44,136 bases of DNA from Lachnospiraceae bacterium (lineage in GTDB: Bacteria > Bacillota > Clostridia > Lachnospirales > Lachnospiraceae): positions 1 through 44,136 of the forward strand of contig JAFUUX010000189.1 of NCBI GenBank assembly GCA_017471325.1, written 5' to 3'. The notes under the pieces are model-generated. The model worked only from the letters and a program-made list of their open reading frames with translations, was not told the DNA's origin and ran no database searches. Positions within the stretch are counted from its first letter, which is position 1. Every line of letters starts with the position of its first letter. This document shows, in pieces, positions 17,699 through 25,302 of this stretch. Both the position numbers and the translations under genes were made by a program.

Positions 17699-19344
17699 GC
17701 GGGAAATGTACACGGCTGGATATCGGATTTTTGGCGGCTTCCCTGGCAGTCACCCTTTCCGGGGATTTTTTATACAGCAGGGTAGCAGGGTACGGGACGG
17801 TCTGGAATATGGTGTGCGGCCTGCTGCTCGCGGTTTTATTCCTGCGGTTTAAGGTATTTGACAGACAGGTATTGCTGGGCAGGGAAAACCTGCTGCTATC
17901 CGCTGTTTCGGCATTGTCTTTTTACCTGACGCTGCGGCAGCGGCTGAGCACGGGGCTGACCTGGTGCGCGATCCTGCTGCTGTTTGTCTGCAGCATGTTT
18001 CTCTTTCCGGCGCTGAAGAAAGCGATCGCAGCCCTGCCGCGTGCGCTGGGGCGCTGTGAACTGCTGAAAGGGCATCCCTATCCGGCAGCGGTGTTTGTGT
18101 TCCTGTATGCGCTGGCGGCGATGGGGCTGTTCTGGCGGCATTTTTTCCCTTACGGGTATTCCCCGGATGTGCTAAACCAGTTGGACCAGATCCATGGCGT
18201 TATCGCCTATAGTGATGTGCATGCCATAGGGCATACGCTGTTTTTGAAAGCGTTGTTATCCATATGGGATGATCTCGGCTTTGTTGTGGCGGTGCAGCTC
18301 GTCATGGTGGCGTTTTTATTTGCGCTGATGACGGCATATTTCACTAAAAAGGGGATTCCCTTTACATTCTGCCTTCTTCTGACAGGGATCTTCCATATCT
18401 CATGTGCAGTGCTCAAGCCATATGTGACGCCGTGGAAGGATACGCCGTATCTGTTCTGCGTGGGACTGCTGAGCTGGCTGCTGATGCGCCGGCAGGAGGA
18501 GGGGGAGGAAAAGGGATGGATCGCAGTGCTCATGGGGCTTGCGCTGGCAGGGATTCTGTTATTCCGCTTAAACGGTATTGTGATCTTTCTGTTTACGGGG
18601 ATCTGCCTGTTTTTGGATGCGGTACGGAATAAACGTCGGAAAACACTTTTACTGACATTTTCAGCCTTTGTCTTTTTGTTTGGCGGAGTACAGTTTTATG
18701 CCTATCGGGTCCTGCATACGCAGTCGCCGGTAAACGGATTTTCCGTGCAGGTGTTTGGAACGGCCATTGCGGCAGCGGTGATGGATGGGCGCATGACGGA
18801 AGAAGAATATGCGGCAGTAACCGAACAACTGCCGGCAGCGTGGATCGAGGAAAAATACCGGGACTGGCAGCTGGGGGATCTGCTCTGGGGCTCGGATTAC
18901 ACGCCGCTGATCGAAGACGATCCGGATATGGAAGTGTTTAACAATACGTTTGTCGTATCGATGGGCGCACATAAAAAAGAAGTGATCGCACTGTATTTTC
19001 AGCTGCTGCCGCGGCATTGGCTGACATATCTTAAGAATATCGTGCAGGGGACAAGGATCATCTGGGGGCATGAGGGCTTTTCCAAGGCTGTGCTGGTATT
19101 TGACCATGTGGCGCTGGTCATGTATCTGTATCTGGCAGGCAGTGTTTTTATCAAACCTTTGACCGGGGCGAAGGGATGGTGGCTGCCGTTTATGCCGGCA
19201 GTGATGAACACGCTGTCCATTGCGATCTCGACAGTAACGAATGAGGAGAGGTATCTGCTGCCGATGTTTGCTCTCTGGCCGATGCTGTTCTGCTATATCC
19301 TGTCACATGCAGCGGCAGAGAAGAAAGTATGTTACTATTCATAG
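17695..19344 (+). CDS. Polytopic membrane protein, GT-C-like (DUF6020-like), C-terminus altered by a MITE
   Basis: This 549-residue protein has about a dozen membrane segments. A conserved-looking external loop after the first third, SPDVLNQLDQIHG followed by YSDVHAIGHTLFLKAL, recalls GT-C glycosyltransferase-like families annotated as DUF6020 (recalled, unverified). The acidic residues there are candidate catalytic sites. The last codons come from an inserted element: the native frame reads AAEKKV then TAG, but a MITE in that stop codon adds Cys-Tyr-Tyr-Ser and its own TAG. It is translationally coupled to the coiled-coil gene upstream, hinting that the operon serves an envelope glycan or glycolipid process. 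Confidence 0.7.
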   Translation: MSGKCTRLDIGFLAASLAVTLSGDFLYSRVAGYGTVWNMVCGLLLAVLFLRFKVFDRQVLLGRENLLLSAVSALSFYLTLRQRLSTGLTWCAILLLFVCSMFLFPALKKAIAALPRALGRCELLKGHPYPAAVFVFLYALAAMGLFWRHFFPYGYSPDVLNQLDQIHGVIAYSDVHAIGHTLFLKALLSIWDDLGFVVAVQLVMVAFLFALMTAYFTKKGIPFTFCLLLTGIFHISCAVLKPYVTPWKDTPYLFCVGLLSWLLMRRQEEGEEKGWIAVLMGLALAGILLFRLNGIVIFLFTGICLFLDAVRNKRRKTLLLTFSAFVFLFGGVQFYAYRVLHTQSPVNGFSVQVFGTAIAAAVMDGRMTEEEYAAVTEQLPAAWIEEKYRDWQLGDLLWGSDYTPLIEDDPDMEVFNNTFVVSMGAHKKEVIALYFQLLPRHWLTYLKNIVQGTRIIWGHEGFSKAVLVFDHVALVMYLYLAGSVFIKPLTGAKGWWLPFMPAVMNTLSIAISTVTNEERYLLPMFALWPMLFCYILSHAAAEKKVCYYS

Positions 19345-19474
19345 TCGAATCGCGCACTTGCTGCGCGATTACGACCCAAGTATTCCGAGCGAGATGGGTT
19401 TTGCCCATCGCCGCAGGCGATTTTCATTGGCAAAACCCGTTACTATCACAGCACGAAGGGCTGTGAATAGTAAC
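19331..19474. mobile_element. MITE copy A, 144 bp, 8-bp target duplication
   Basis: The ends are inverted: GTTACTATTCATAG at the left and CTGTGAATAGTAAC at the right. The flanks are an exact 8-bp direct repeat, GAAAGTAT (19323-19330 and 19475-19482). Inside are hairpin 1 (AATCGCGCA/TGCGCGATT, 19348-19370), hairpin 2 (GGGTTTTGCC/GGCAAAACCC, 19396-19438, with inner ATCGCC/GGCGAT) and a terminal hairpin in which an internal GTTACTATCACAGC pairs with the right end (19439-19474). There is no coding capacity, so it would need a transposase supplied in trans. It has inserted in the stop codon of the upstream gene and directly before the purC promoter. Confidence 0.9.
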
Positions 19475-19481
19475 GAAAGTA

Positions 19482-19510
19482 TAGACAGAATCTGCAATTC
19501 GGTTTATACT
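19482..19510 (+). promoter_or_regulatory. Promoter of purC
   Basis: -35 TAGACA (19482-19487), 17-bp spacer, -10 TATACT (19505-19510). The first base of the -35 box is the last base of the MITE's right target duplication, so the insertion left the hexamer intact but replaced everything upstream. Confidence 0.75.
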
Positions 19511-19558
19511 ACACAATGTGTTTTCAAAAAGAGCATTTAAATATAGGAGGAGAATAAA

Positions 19559-20422
19559 ATGAAACCGATCAAGGAAGGTAAAGTACGTGAGATTTATGAT
19601 AACGGCGATTCGCTGATCATGGTGGCTACGGACCGGATCAGCTGCTTTGATGTGATCTTGAAAAATATCATCCGGAAGAAGGGAACCGTGCTGACGCAGA
19701 TGTCCCGTTTCTGGTTTGATATGACCAGGGATATCGTGCCTAACCATATGATCACGACAGATGTGAACGAGATGCCGGAATATTTCCGCAAGCCGGAGTA
19801 TACGGGCAACAGCATGATGTGCCGGAAACTGAAGATGCTGCCGATCGAGTGCATCGTAAGAGGTTATATTACGGGCAGCGGCTGGGCCAGTTATCAGAAA
19901 AACGGTACGGTATGCGGTATCCGCCTGCCGGAAGGGCTGAAGGAGTCCGAGAAACTGCCGGAGCCGATCTACACACCCAGCACCAAGGCGGAGATCGGGG
20001 AGCATGATGAGAATATTTCCTTTGAGCAGTCGGTCGATGTATTGGAGAAGGAATTTCCGGGAAAAGGGCGTGAGTATGCAGAAAAACTGCGCGACTGTAC
20101 CATTGCGCTGTATGTGAAATGTGCGGATTACGCAAGGGAGAAGGGCATCATCATTGCGGATACCAAGTTTGAGTTTGGCCTGGATGAGAACGGCAATATC
20201 GTATTGGGTGATGAGATGCTCACACCGGACAGTTCCCGTTTCTGGCCGCTGGAAGGATATGAAGCAGGCAAGAGCCAGCCGTCCTTTGACAAGCAGTTTG
20301 CCAGGGACTGGTTAAAGAGCAACGAGCATGACTGGAAACTGCCGGCGGAGGTAGAGGAAAAGACCATCGAGAAGTATCTGCAGGCATATGAGATGCTGAC
20401 CGGTACCAGATTGGAAGTGTAA
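19559..20422 (+). CDS. purC: Phosphoribosylaminoimidazole-succinocarboxamide synthase (SAICAR synthetase)
   Basis: The 287-residue protein is full length for the family. Recognisable blocks are KPIKEGKVREIYD (nucleotide-binding loop), ATDRISCFDVIL, CIVRGYITGSGW, IIADTKFEFG and DEMLTPDSSRFWP. It joins aspartate to CAIR with ATP in de novo purine synthesis, the step before the lyase encoded by the convergent purB. A textbook TAGGAGGAG precedes ATG 19559. It is transcribed alone from the promoter at 19482 and ends at the shared terminator. Confidence 0.97.
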   Translation: MKPIKEGKVREIYDNGDSLIMVATDRISCFDVILKNIIRKKGTVLTQMSRFWFDMTRDIVPNHMITTDVNEMPEYFRKPEYTGNSMMCRKLKMLPIECIVRGYITGSGWASYQKNGTVCGIRLPEGLKESEKLPEPIYTPSTKAEIGEHDENISFEQSVDVLEKEFPGKGREYAEKLRDCTIALYVKCADYAREKGIIIADTKFEFGLDENGNIVLGDEMLTPDSSRFWPLEGYEAGKSQPSFDKQFARDWLKSNEHDWKLPAEVEEKTIEKYLQAYEMLTGTRLEV

Positions 20423-20448
20423 GAGTGCCTGCGTAAAAAAGAAAATTC

Positions 20449-20497
20449 AAAAAGCCGGCCCCTCGGAGGAATGTTACCGCAGGGACCGGCTTTTTTT
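20449..20497. terminator. Bidirectional terminator between purC and purB
   Basis: The arms AAAAAGCCGGCCCCT (20449-20463) and AGGGACCGGCTTTTT (20483 region) form a 15-bp stem with one mismatch. It is flanked by an A-run on the left and a T-run on the right, so it can stop transcription from both convergent genes. Confidence 0.9.
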
Positions 20498-20518
20498 GAT
20501 CGGGATTATTCGGGGGGA

Positions 20519-21955
20519 TTATACATTTACTTCCCCGGTGGCTCCCAGCAGGTCTTTATTGGCATCCAGCACGGGCTGTACGAAATCACGCAGGTAGATT
20601 TCCACCTGGCGGGGCGCACGTCCAACATAGTCAGCCGGGTTCATTTTGGCATCCAGTTCCTCACGTGTGAGATGGAACTTCGGCTCTTTTGCGATGAGAT
20701 CCAGCAGGTTGTTTTCCAGGCCGTCCTGTTTGATGTGCTTTCCTGCCAGCATGGAGGCCTTGCGGACTTCCTCGTGCATTTCCTGGCGGTCCTCACCGGC
20801 TTTGACCGCATCCATCATGATATTTTCGGTAGCCATAAAAGGCAGTTCGCTTAAGAGATGTTTTGCGATGACTTTATCGTTCACCACGAGTCCGTCTACA
20901 ACGTTCAGGCATAATTCCAAAATACCGTCGAGTGCGAGGAAACCTTCCGCGATAGAGATGCGTTTGTTTGCGGAATCATCCAAAGTACGTTCAAACCACT
21001 GGGTGGCAGAGGTGATGGCCGGGTTCAGCGCATCAATGATCACATAGCGGGAGAGGGAGGCGATACGCTCGCTGCGCATCGGATTGCGTTTGTAGGCCAT
21101 GGCGGAGGAACCGATCTGGGATTTTTCAAACGGCTCTTCCACTTCTTTTAAGTGCTGCAGCAGGCGGATGTCATTGCTCATCTTGTGGGCGGAAGCAGCG
21201 ATGCCGGCTAAGATGTTCATCACGCGGGTGTCCACCTTGCGGGAATAGGTCTGGCCGGAAACGGGATAGCAGGCGGAAAAGCCCATCTTCTCTGCGATCA
21301 TCGGATCGATCCGGTCAATGGTTTCCTGATCACCGTTAAACAGTTCCAGAAAGCTGGCCTGGGTGCCGGTGGTGCCTTTGGAACCTAAGAGTTTCAGGGT
21401 TCCGCTCACATAATCCAGATCTTCCAGATCCATCATAAACTCGTTGATCCAGAGCGTGGCACGCTTGCCCACCGTGGTAGGCTGTGCCGGCTGGAAGTGG
21501 GTGAAGGCCAGAGTGGGCAGACTTTTATACTGATCCGCAAAACGTTTCAGTTCATCGATCACGCAGACCAGTTTGCGCTTTACCAGTTTCAGAGCCTCAT
21601 GCATCACGATGATGTCGGTATTGTCACCGACATAACAGGAAGTGGCGCCGAGATGGATGATGCCCTTTGCCTTGGGGCACTGCAGGCCGTAGGCATAGAC
21701 ATGGCTCATGACATCGTGCCGCACCTCTTTTTCGCGTTTGCGTGCGTCTTCGTAATTGATATCGTCCTGATGCGCTTTCATTTCATCGATCATTTCCGGG
21801 GTGATCTGCTGAAGTCCCAGTTCCATTTCGGTTTCCGCCAGTGCGATCCAGAGACGGCGCCAGGTACGGAATTTCATGTCCTGGGAGAAAATATGCTGCA
21901 TATCTTTGCTTGCGTACCGCTCGGAGAGCGGGCTTTGGTAAATATTGGTTGCCAT
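20519..21955 (-). CDS. purB: Adenylosuccinate lyase
   Basis: This 478-residue member of the fumarase/aspartase superfamily carries the signature GSSAMAYKRNPMRSE. It also has IIHLGATSCYVGDN and LAFTHFQPAQPTTVGKR, whose His and Thr contribute to the active site. It acts twice in purine synthesis: splitting SAICAR to AICAR plus fumarate, and adenylosuccinate to AMP plus fumarate. On the minus strand AAGGAGGATCACC precedes its ATG, and its promoter is at 21991-22019. It is placed convergent with purC, whose product is its substrate. Confidence 0.97.
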   Translation of the reverse strand: MATNIYQSPLSERYASKDMQHIFSQDMKFRTWRRLWIALAETEMELGLQQITPEMIDEMKAHQDDINYEDARKREKEVRHDVMSHVYAYGLQCPKAKGIIHLGATSCYVGDNTDIIVMHEALKLVKRKLVCVIDELKRFADQYKSLPTLAFTHFQPAQPTTVGKRATLWINEFMMDLEDLDYVSGTLKLLGSKGTTGTQASFLELFNGDQETIDRIDPMIAEKMGFSACYPVSGQTYSRKVDTRVMNILAGIAASAHKMSNDIRLLQHLKEVEEPFEKSQIGSSAMAYKRNPMRSERIASLSRYVIIDALNPAITSATQWFERTLDDSANKRISIAEGFLALDGILELCLNVVDGLVVNDKVIAKHLLSELPFMATENIMMDAVKAGEDRQEMHEEVRKASMLAGKHIKQDGLENNLLDLIAKEPKFHLTREELDAKMNPADYVGRAPRQVEIYLRDFVQPVLDANKDLLGATGEVNV

Positions 21956-21990
21956 GGTGATCCTCCTTGAAAATAATATATTCTTGCGTG

Positions 21991-22019
21991 ATTATATCAG
22001 ATTACGGGTGTTTCCACAA
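21991..22019 (-). promoter_or_regulatory. Promoter of purB
   Basis: Read on the minus strand: -35 TTGTGG, exact 17-bp spacer, -10 TATAAT preceded by TGA (extended -10). It lies 36 bp upstream of the purB start codon. Confidence 0.78.
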
Positions 22020-22068
22020 CCTTTTCTCGGGAAAACCTAACTATATATAGTAGTTTTTTCTGTTTTGG

Positions 22069-22097
22069 TTGACAAAATGTGGAAGAAATGTTGTAAT
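22069..22097 (+). promoter_or_regulatory. Promoter of the acylation gene cluster
   Basis: A perfect -35 TTGACA (22069-22074), 17-bp spacer and -10 TGTAAT (22092-22097). Expected transcription start is around 22104, essentially at the first usable start codon of the next gene. Confidence 0.7.
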
Positions 22098-22104
22098 AAT
22101 ATCT

Positions 22105-23193
22105 GTGAAAAAAGAAACTCTGGTCAACTGCATCAAAGCGGCGGTATTTACGGGGATAGCAGCGGCATTGTTTGTGCCGGTGAGTTATATCCTGCGGCCG
22201 TCGATCGACAACCGCAAGCAGGCGTTTGCGGGTTTTTACAGTGAGCCGCAGGACAGCCTGGATCTGGTGTTCATGGGGAGCAGTTCGGTGTATCCGTATT
22301 ATGCGCTGCCATATCTGTGGAAGGAATATGGCTATACCGGCGGTATGCTGTCCACCTCGATCCAGCGTGCGGAGAACATTCCGTATCTGGTAAAGGAGGC
22401 GGCCAAGACGCAGACACCGATGCTGATGGTGATCGAGATGCGTATGTTTTACCGCAGCCGTGAGATCTCTGATCAGGAAGAAGTGCGTTTTTTTAATCAT
22501 GTGACAGTGGATAACCTGAAGTATTCCAAAAACCGCTTTGAATTGATATATAACACGTACCTGCATACTTCCGTTTCCGATTATGTGGATTTCATCAGAT
22601 ATCATGGCGGATGGAAGGATTTTACGCCGCAGGATATCCGTTTCTGGGACTATAAGGATCACGATCCTTATAAGGGCTTTGCCTTTAATGCGGAGGTGGA
22701 TCCGCAGCAGCCGCCGCTGCAGTACAGCGATGAGGAAGTGCTGCCGCTCTATGATTACCGGATAGAGGAGATTGGCAGCCTGATGGATTACTGCGGGGAA
22801 AACGGGATCACGCCTTTGTTTATCTACAGTCCGTACTGTCTGGATGCGGAGGATCAGCAGATGAGCGATACCATGGGAGCGATCATCCGGGAACGCGGGT
22901 ATGAATATATCGATTTCAATCATTTATATGAGGAACTGGGGATCGATTTTGCCACGGACTTTTACAATGACGGACATGTGAACATCCATGGCGCCATGAA
23001 AGTGACGGATTATCTGGGGCGGTATATCCGGGAGCATTACGGGGCGGCACCCGCACATCCGGCAGAGATCACCGCGGAGTGGGAGGCGGACTATGCCGTG
23101 TGGAAAGCAGATTATGATGCCTGCATGGCAGAATGGGAAGAAAATGCGGCAGCGGTAAAGGCGGAGCAGACAGAACAGGCAGCGGCAGAGTGA
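22105..23193 (+). CDS. Membrane-anchored SGNH-type (DltD/AlgX-like) protein of acylation cluster
   Basis: The 362-residue protein has an N-terminal membrane anchor (about 8-30) and an extracytoplasmic SGNH-hydrolase-like domain. The nucleophile block is VFMGSSSVYPYYALP (about 58-72). The acid-base block is FYNDGHVNIHGAMKVTDYL (about 290-308), with Asp and His retained. Such proteins help transfer acyl groups to surface polymers beside an MBOAT partner. The C-terminal tail (about 320-362) is an unusual Trp/Ala/Glu-rich repeat (W-x-ADY...W). GTG 22105 is chosen because the in-frame TTG at 22069 is itself the -35 box. No clear ribosome binding site is seen, so the message may be leaderless. Confidence 0.72.
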   Translation: MKKETLVNCIKAAVFTGIAAALFVPVSYILRPSIDNRKQAFAGFYSEPQDSLDLVFMGSSSVYPYYALPYLWKEYGYTGGMLSTSIQRAENIPYLVKEAAKTQTPMLMVIEMRMFYRSREISDQEEVRFFNHVTVDNLKYSKNRFELIYNTYLHTSVSDYVDFIRYHGGWKDFTPQDIRFWDYKDHDPYKGFAFNAEVDPQQPPLQYSDEEVLPLYDYRIEEIGSLMDYCGENGITPLFIYSPYCLDAEDQQMSDTMGAIIRERGYEYIDFNHLYEELGIDFATDFYNDGHVNIHGAMKVTDYLGRYIREHYGAAPAHPAEITAEWEADYAVWKADYDACMAEWEENAAAVKAEQTEQAAAE

Positions 23194-23272
23194 GGCCGGC
23201 AGGGCGCACAGGGGATGCAGACAGCGGCTTTTGTGCGATACGGAAGCGGAAAACAGACAGGGGCATTTATTT

Positions 23273-25063
23273 ATGAAGGAACTGGAATATCCGTTTGATG
23301 CGGAGGCAATATTAAGAAAGCGGAAGAAACTGCGCAGAAGCCTTATGGAAGATGGCAGTAAGCGGATGCAGAAGCGCATCGCCGTACTGGGCGGATCGAC
23401 CACGCATGATATCGTATCCGTGCTGGAACTGTTTTTGCTGGATGCGGGGATCGAACCGGTCTTTTACGAGTCGGATTACGGGCAGTACTGGAATGATGTG
23501 ATGTTTGACAATCCGGAACTGGCGGCTTTTGCGCCGGAACTGGTCTGTATCCATACAACTACCCGTAATATCCTTCGTTTTCCGGAGATCCCGGATGATG
23601 CAGCCGCGGTAGAGGGACTGCTGGAAGAGACTTATCAGCCGTTTGTGCAGCTGTGGGAGAAGATCGCGCAGCGATACCATTGTCCGGTGATACAGAATAA
23701 TTTTCAGGAGCCGTATTTCAGGATCATGGGCAACCGGGATGCTTATGACATCCATGGACGGGTACATTTTGTGCAGGCGCTAAACGAGCGTTTCCACGCA
23801 TATGCCGCATCGCATGATAATTTCCATATCTGCGATATCCATTACATGGCTTCCTGTTACGGCCTGCAGAAGTGGTCGGATCCGTTTTACTGGCATATGT
23901 ATAAATATGAGCCGGCGGTGCCTGCCATACCGGAGTTTTCATATAATCTGGCAGCAATCATCAAGTCGCTCTATGGGAAGAACAGGAAGGTGCTGGCACT
24001 GGATCTGGATAATACGCTCTGGGGCGGTATCGTGGGGGATGACGGACCGGAGAATATCGAGATCGGGCAGGAAACTTCCGTGGGGCAGCTTTACAGTGAG
24101 TTTCAGGCGTACATCAAAGCGCAGAAAGATCTGGGCGTGCTGCTTTGCGTGGATTCCAAAAATGAGGAAGAGAACGCGTTGGCGGGGCTTTCCCGGCCGG
24201 ACAGTGTCTTAAAGCCTGAAGATTTTGTGATGCTTTGCGCGAACTGGGAGCCGAAAGATAAGAACCTGCAGGAAATGGCAGAAGTGTTGCATCTGGGCAT
24301 TGACGCGTTTGTGTTTGTGGATGACAATCCGGCGGAACGGCATATCGTACGGGAACAGCTGCCGGGGGTGGCAGTGCCGGAGATCGGGCAGCCGCAGGAC
24401 TATCTGATCACGCTGGACCGGAGTGCGTTTTTTGAGACCACGGTTTTATCGCAGGATGACCGGAAACGGAGTGAGATGTACCGGGCCAATGCGCAGCGCA
24501 GGCAGATGGAGGCGGCATTTACGGACTATGGCGCTTATCTGGATTCCCTGCAGATGGAGGCGGAGATCGGTGCTTTTTCGCCGGTGTATATGTCACGCAT
24601 CGCGCAGCTGACCAATAAATCCAACCAGTTCAATCTGACCACGAAACGCTGTACACAGGCAGAACTGGAGCGCTACGCGGCGGATCCGGCCTGTATCACC
24701 CTGTACGGAAAGCTGGCGGACCGTTTTGGGGATAACGGCGTGGTATCGGTGGTGTTCGGACATCAGGAGGATGCGGTTTTCCATATCGATCTGTGGCTGA
24801 TGAGCTGCCGCGTGCTGAAGCGGGAGATGGAATATGCCATGATGGATGTACTGGAGGAGAAGTGCCGCCAGCGGGGGATCAGGAAGATCCGCGGATATTA
24901 TTATCCGACGGCAAAGAATAAAATGGTAAAAGAGTTTTACGGCCTGCAGGGCTTTGCGCGCGTATCGGAGGATGATGCGGGAAATGCCGTGTGGGTGTAT
25001 GAGATAAAAGAGGCAACGAAAAAGCGCACGGCGCATATTCAGATCAGGGAGGCAGGAGCATGA
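23273..25063 (+). CDS. FkbH-like HAD-IIIC protein (carrier-linked acyl activation)
   Basis: This 596-residue protein has three parts. An N-terminal SGNH-like fold (about 38-215) begins IAVLGGSTTHD. The HAD domain has the nucleophile motif LALDLDNTLWGG (Asp about 244) and VFVDDNPAERH. The C-terminal GNAT-like domain opens with LTNKSNQFNLTTKR (about 445) and includes a WLMSCRVLKR motif. FkbH-family enzymes are known to take 1,3-bisphosphoglycerate, remove phosphate and load glyceryl on an acyl carrier protein. The immediately following ACP gene (ATGA overlap) fits this, though another acyl group is possible. ATG 23273 with CAGGGGC upstream is preferred over the in-frame ATG at 23231. Confidence 0.82.
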   Translation: MKELEYPFDAEAILRKRKKLRRSLMEDGSKRMQKRIAVLGGSTTHDIVSVLELFLLDAGIEPVFYESDYGQYWNDVMFDNPELAAFAPELVCIHTTTRNILRFPEIPDDAAAVEGLLEETYQPFVQLWEKIAQRYHCPVIQNNFQEPYFRIMGNRDAYDIHGRVHFVQALNERFHAYAASHDNFHICDIHYMASCYGLQKWSDPFYWHMYKYEPAVPAIPEFSYNLAAIIKSLYGKNRKVLALDLDNTLWGGIVGDDGPENIEIGQETSVGQLYSEFQAYIKAQKDLGVLLCVDSKNEEENALAGLSRPDSVLKPEDFVMLCANWEPKDKNLQEMAEVLHLGIDAFVFVDDNPAERHIVREQLPGVAVPEIGQPQDYLITLDRSAFFETTVLSQDDRKRSEMYRANAQRRQMEAAFTDYGAYLDSLQMEAEIGAFSPVYMSRIAQLTNKSNQFNLTTKRCTQAELERYAADPACITLYGKLADRFGDNGVVSVVFGHQEDAVFHIDLWLMSCRVLKREMEYAMMDVLEEKCRQRGIRKIRGYYYPTAKNKMVKEFYGLQGFARVSEDDAGNAVWVYEIKEATKKRTAHIQIREAGA

Positions 25064-25302
25064 GCAGGGAAGAAGTATACGAAAAACTGAACGAAGTGTT
25101 TCGGGATGTATTTGATGATGAGGAGATCACGGTATCGGATGAGACTACGGCAGCGGATATTGAGGACTGGGATTCCTATGAGCATATCAATCTGATCGTG
25201 GCAGTGGAGGAGGCCTTTGGCATGAAGTTTTCCATGGGCAAGACCACGGGGATGAAGAATGTGGGCGAAATGGTGGACGAGATCCTGAGGCAGGCCGGCT
25301 GA
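25060..25302 (+). CDS. Acyl carrier protein
   Basis: This 80-residue acidic four-helix protein has the phosphopantetheine motif DWDSYEHINL, with Ser39 as the attachment site. The canonical DSL is DSY here, as seen in specialised carriers rather than fatty-acid AcpP. It would hold the acyl group loaded by the FkbH-like protein and hand it to the MBOAT enzyme. Start and stop both overlap neighbours (ATGA at 25060 and TGATG at 25300-25304), showing tight coupling. GGCAGGAGC is the ribosome binding site. Confidence 0.9.
   Translation: MSREEVYEKLNEVFRDVFDDEEITVSDETTAADIEDWDSYEHINLIVAVEEAFGMKFSMGKTTGMKNVGEMVDEILRQAG

Noticed and set aside
22069..22104. TTG at 22069 as start of the SGNH protein
   Set aside because: The TTG is part of a perfect -35 box TTGACA with a correctly spaced -10, so it cannot lie in the transcript.
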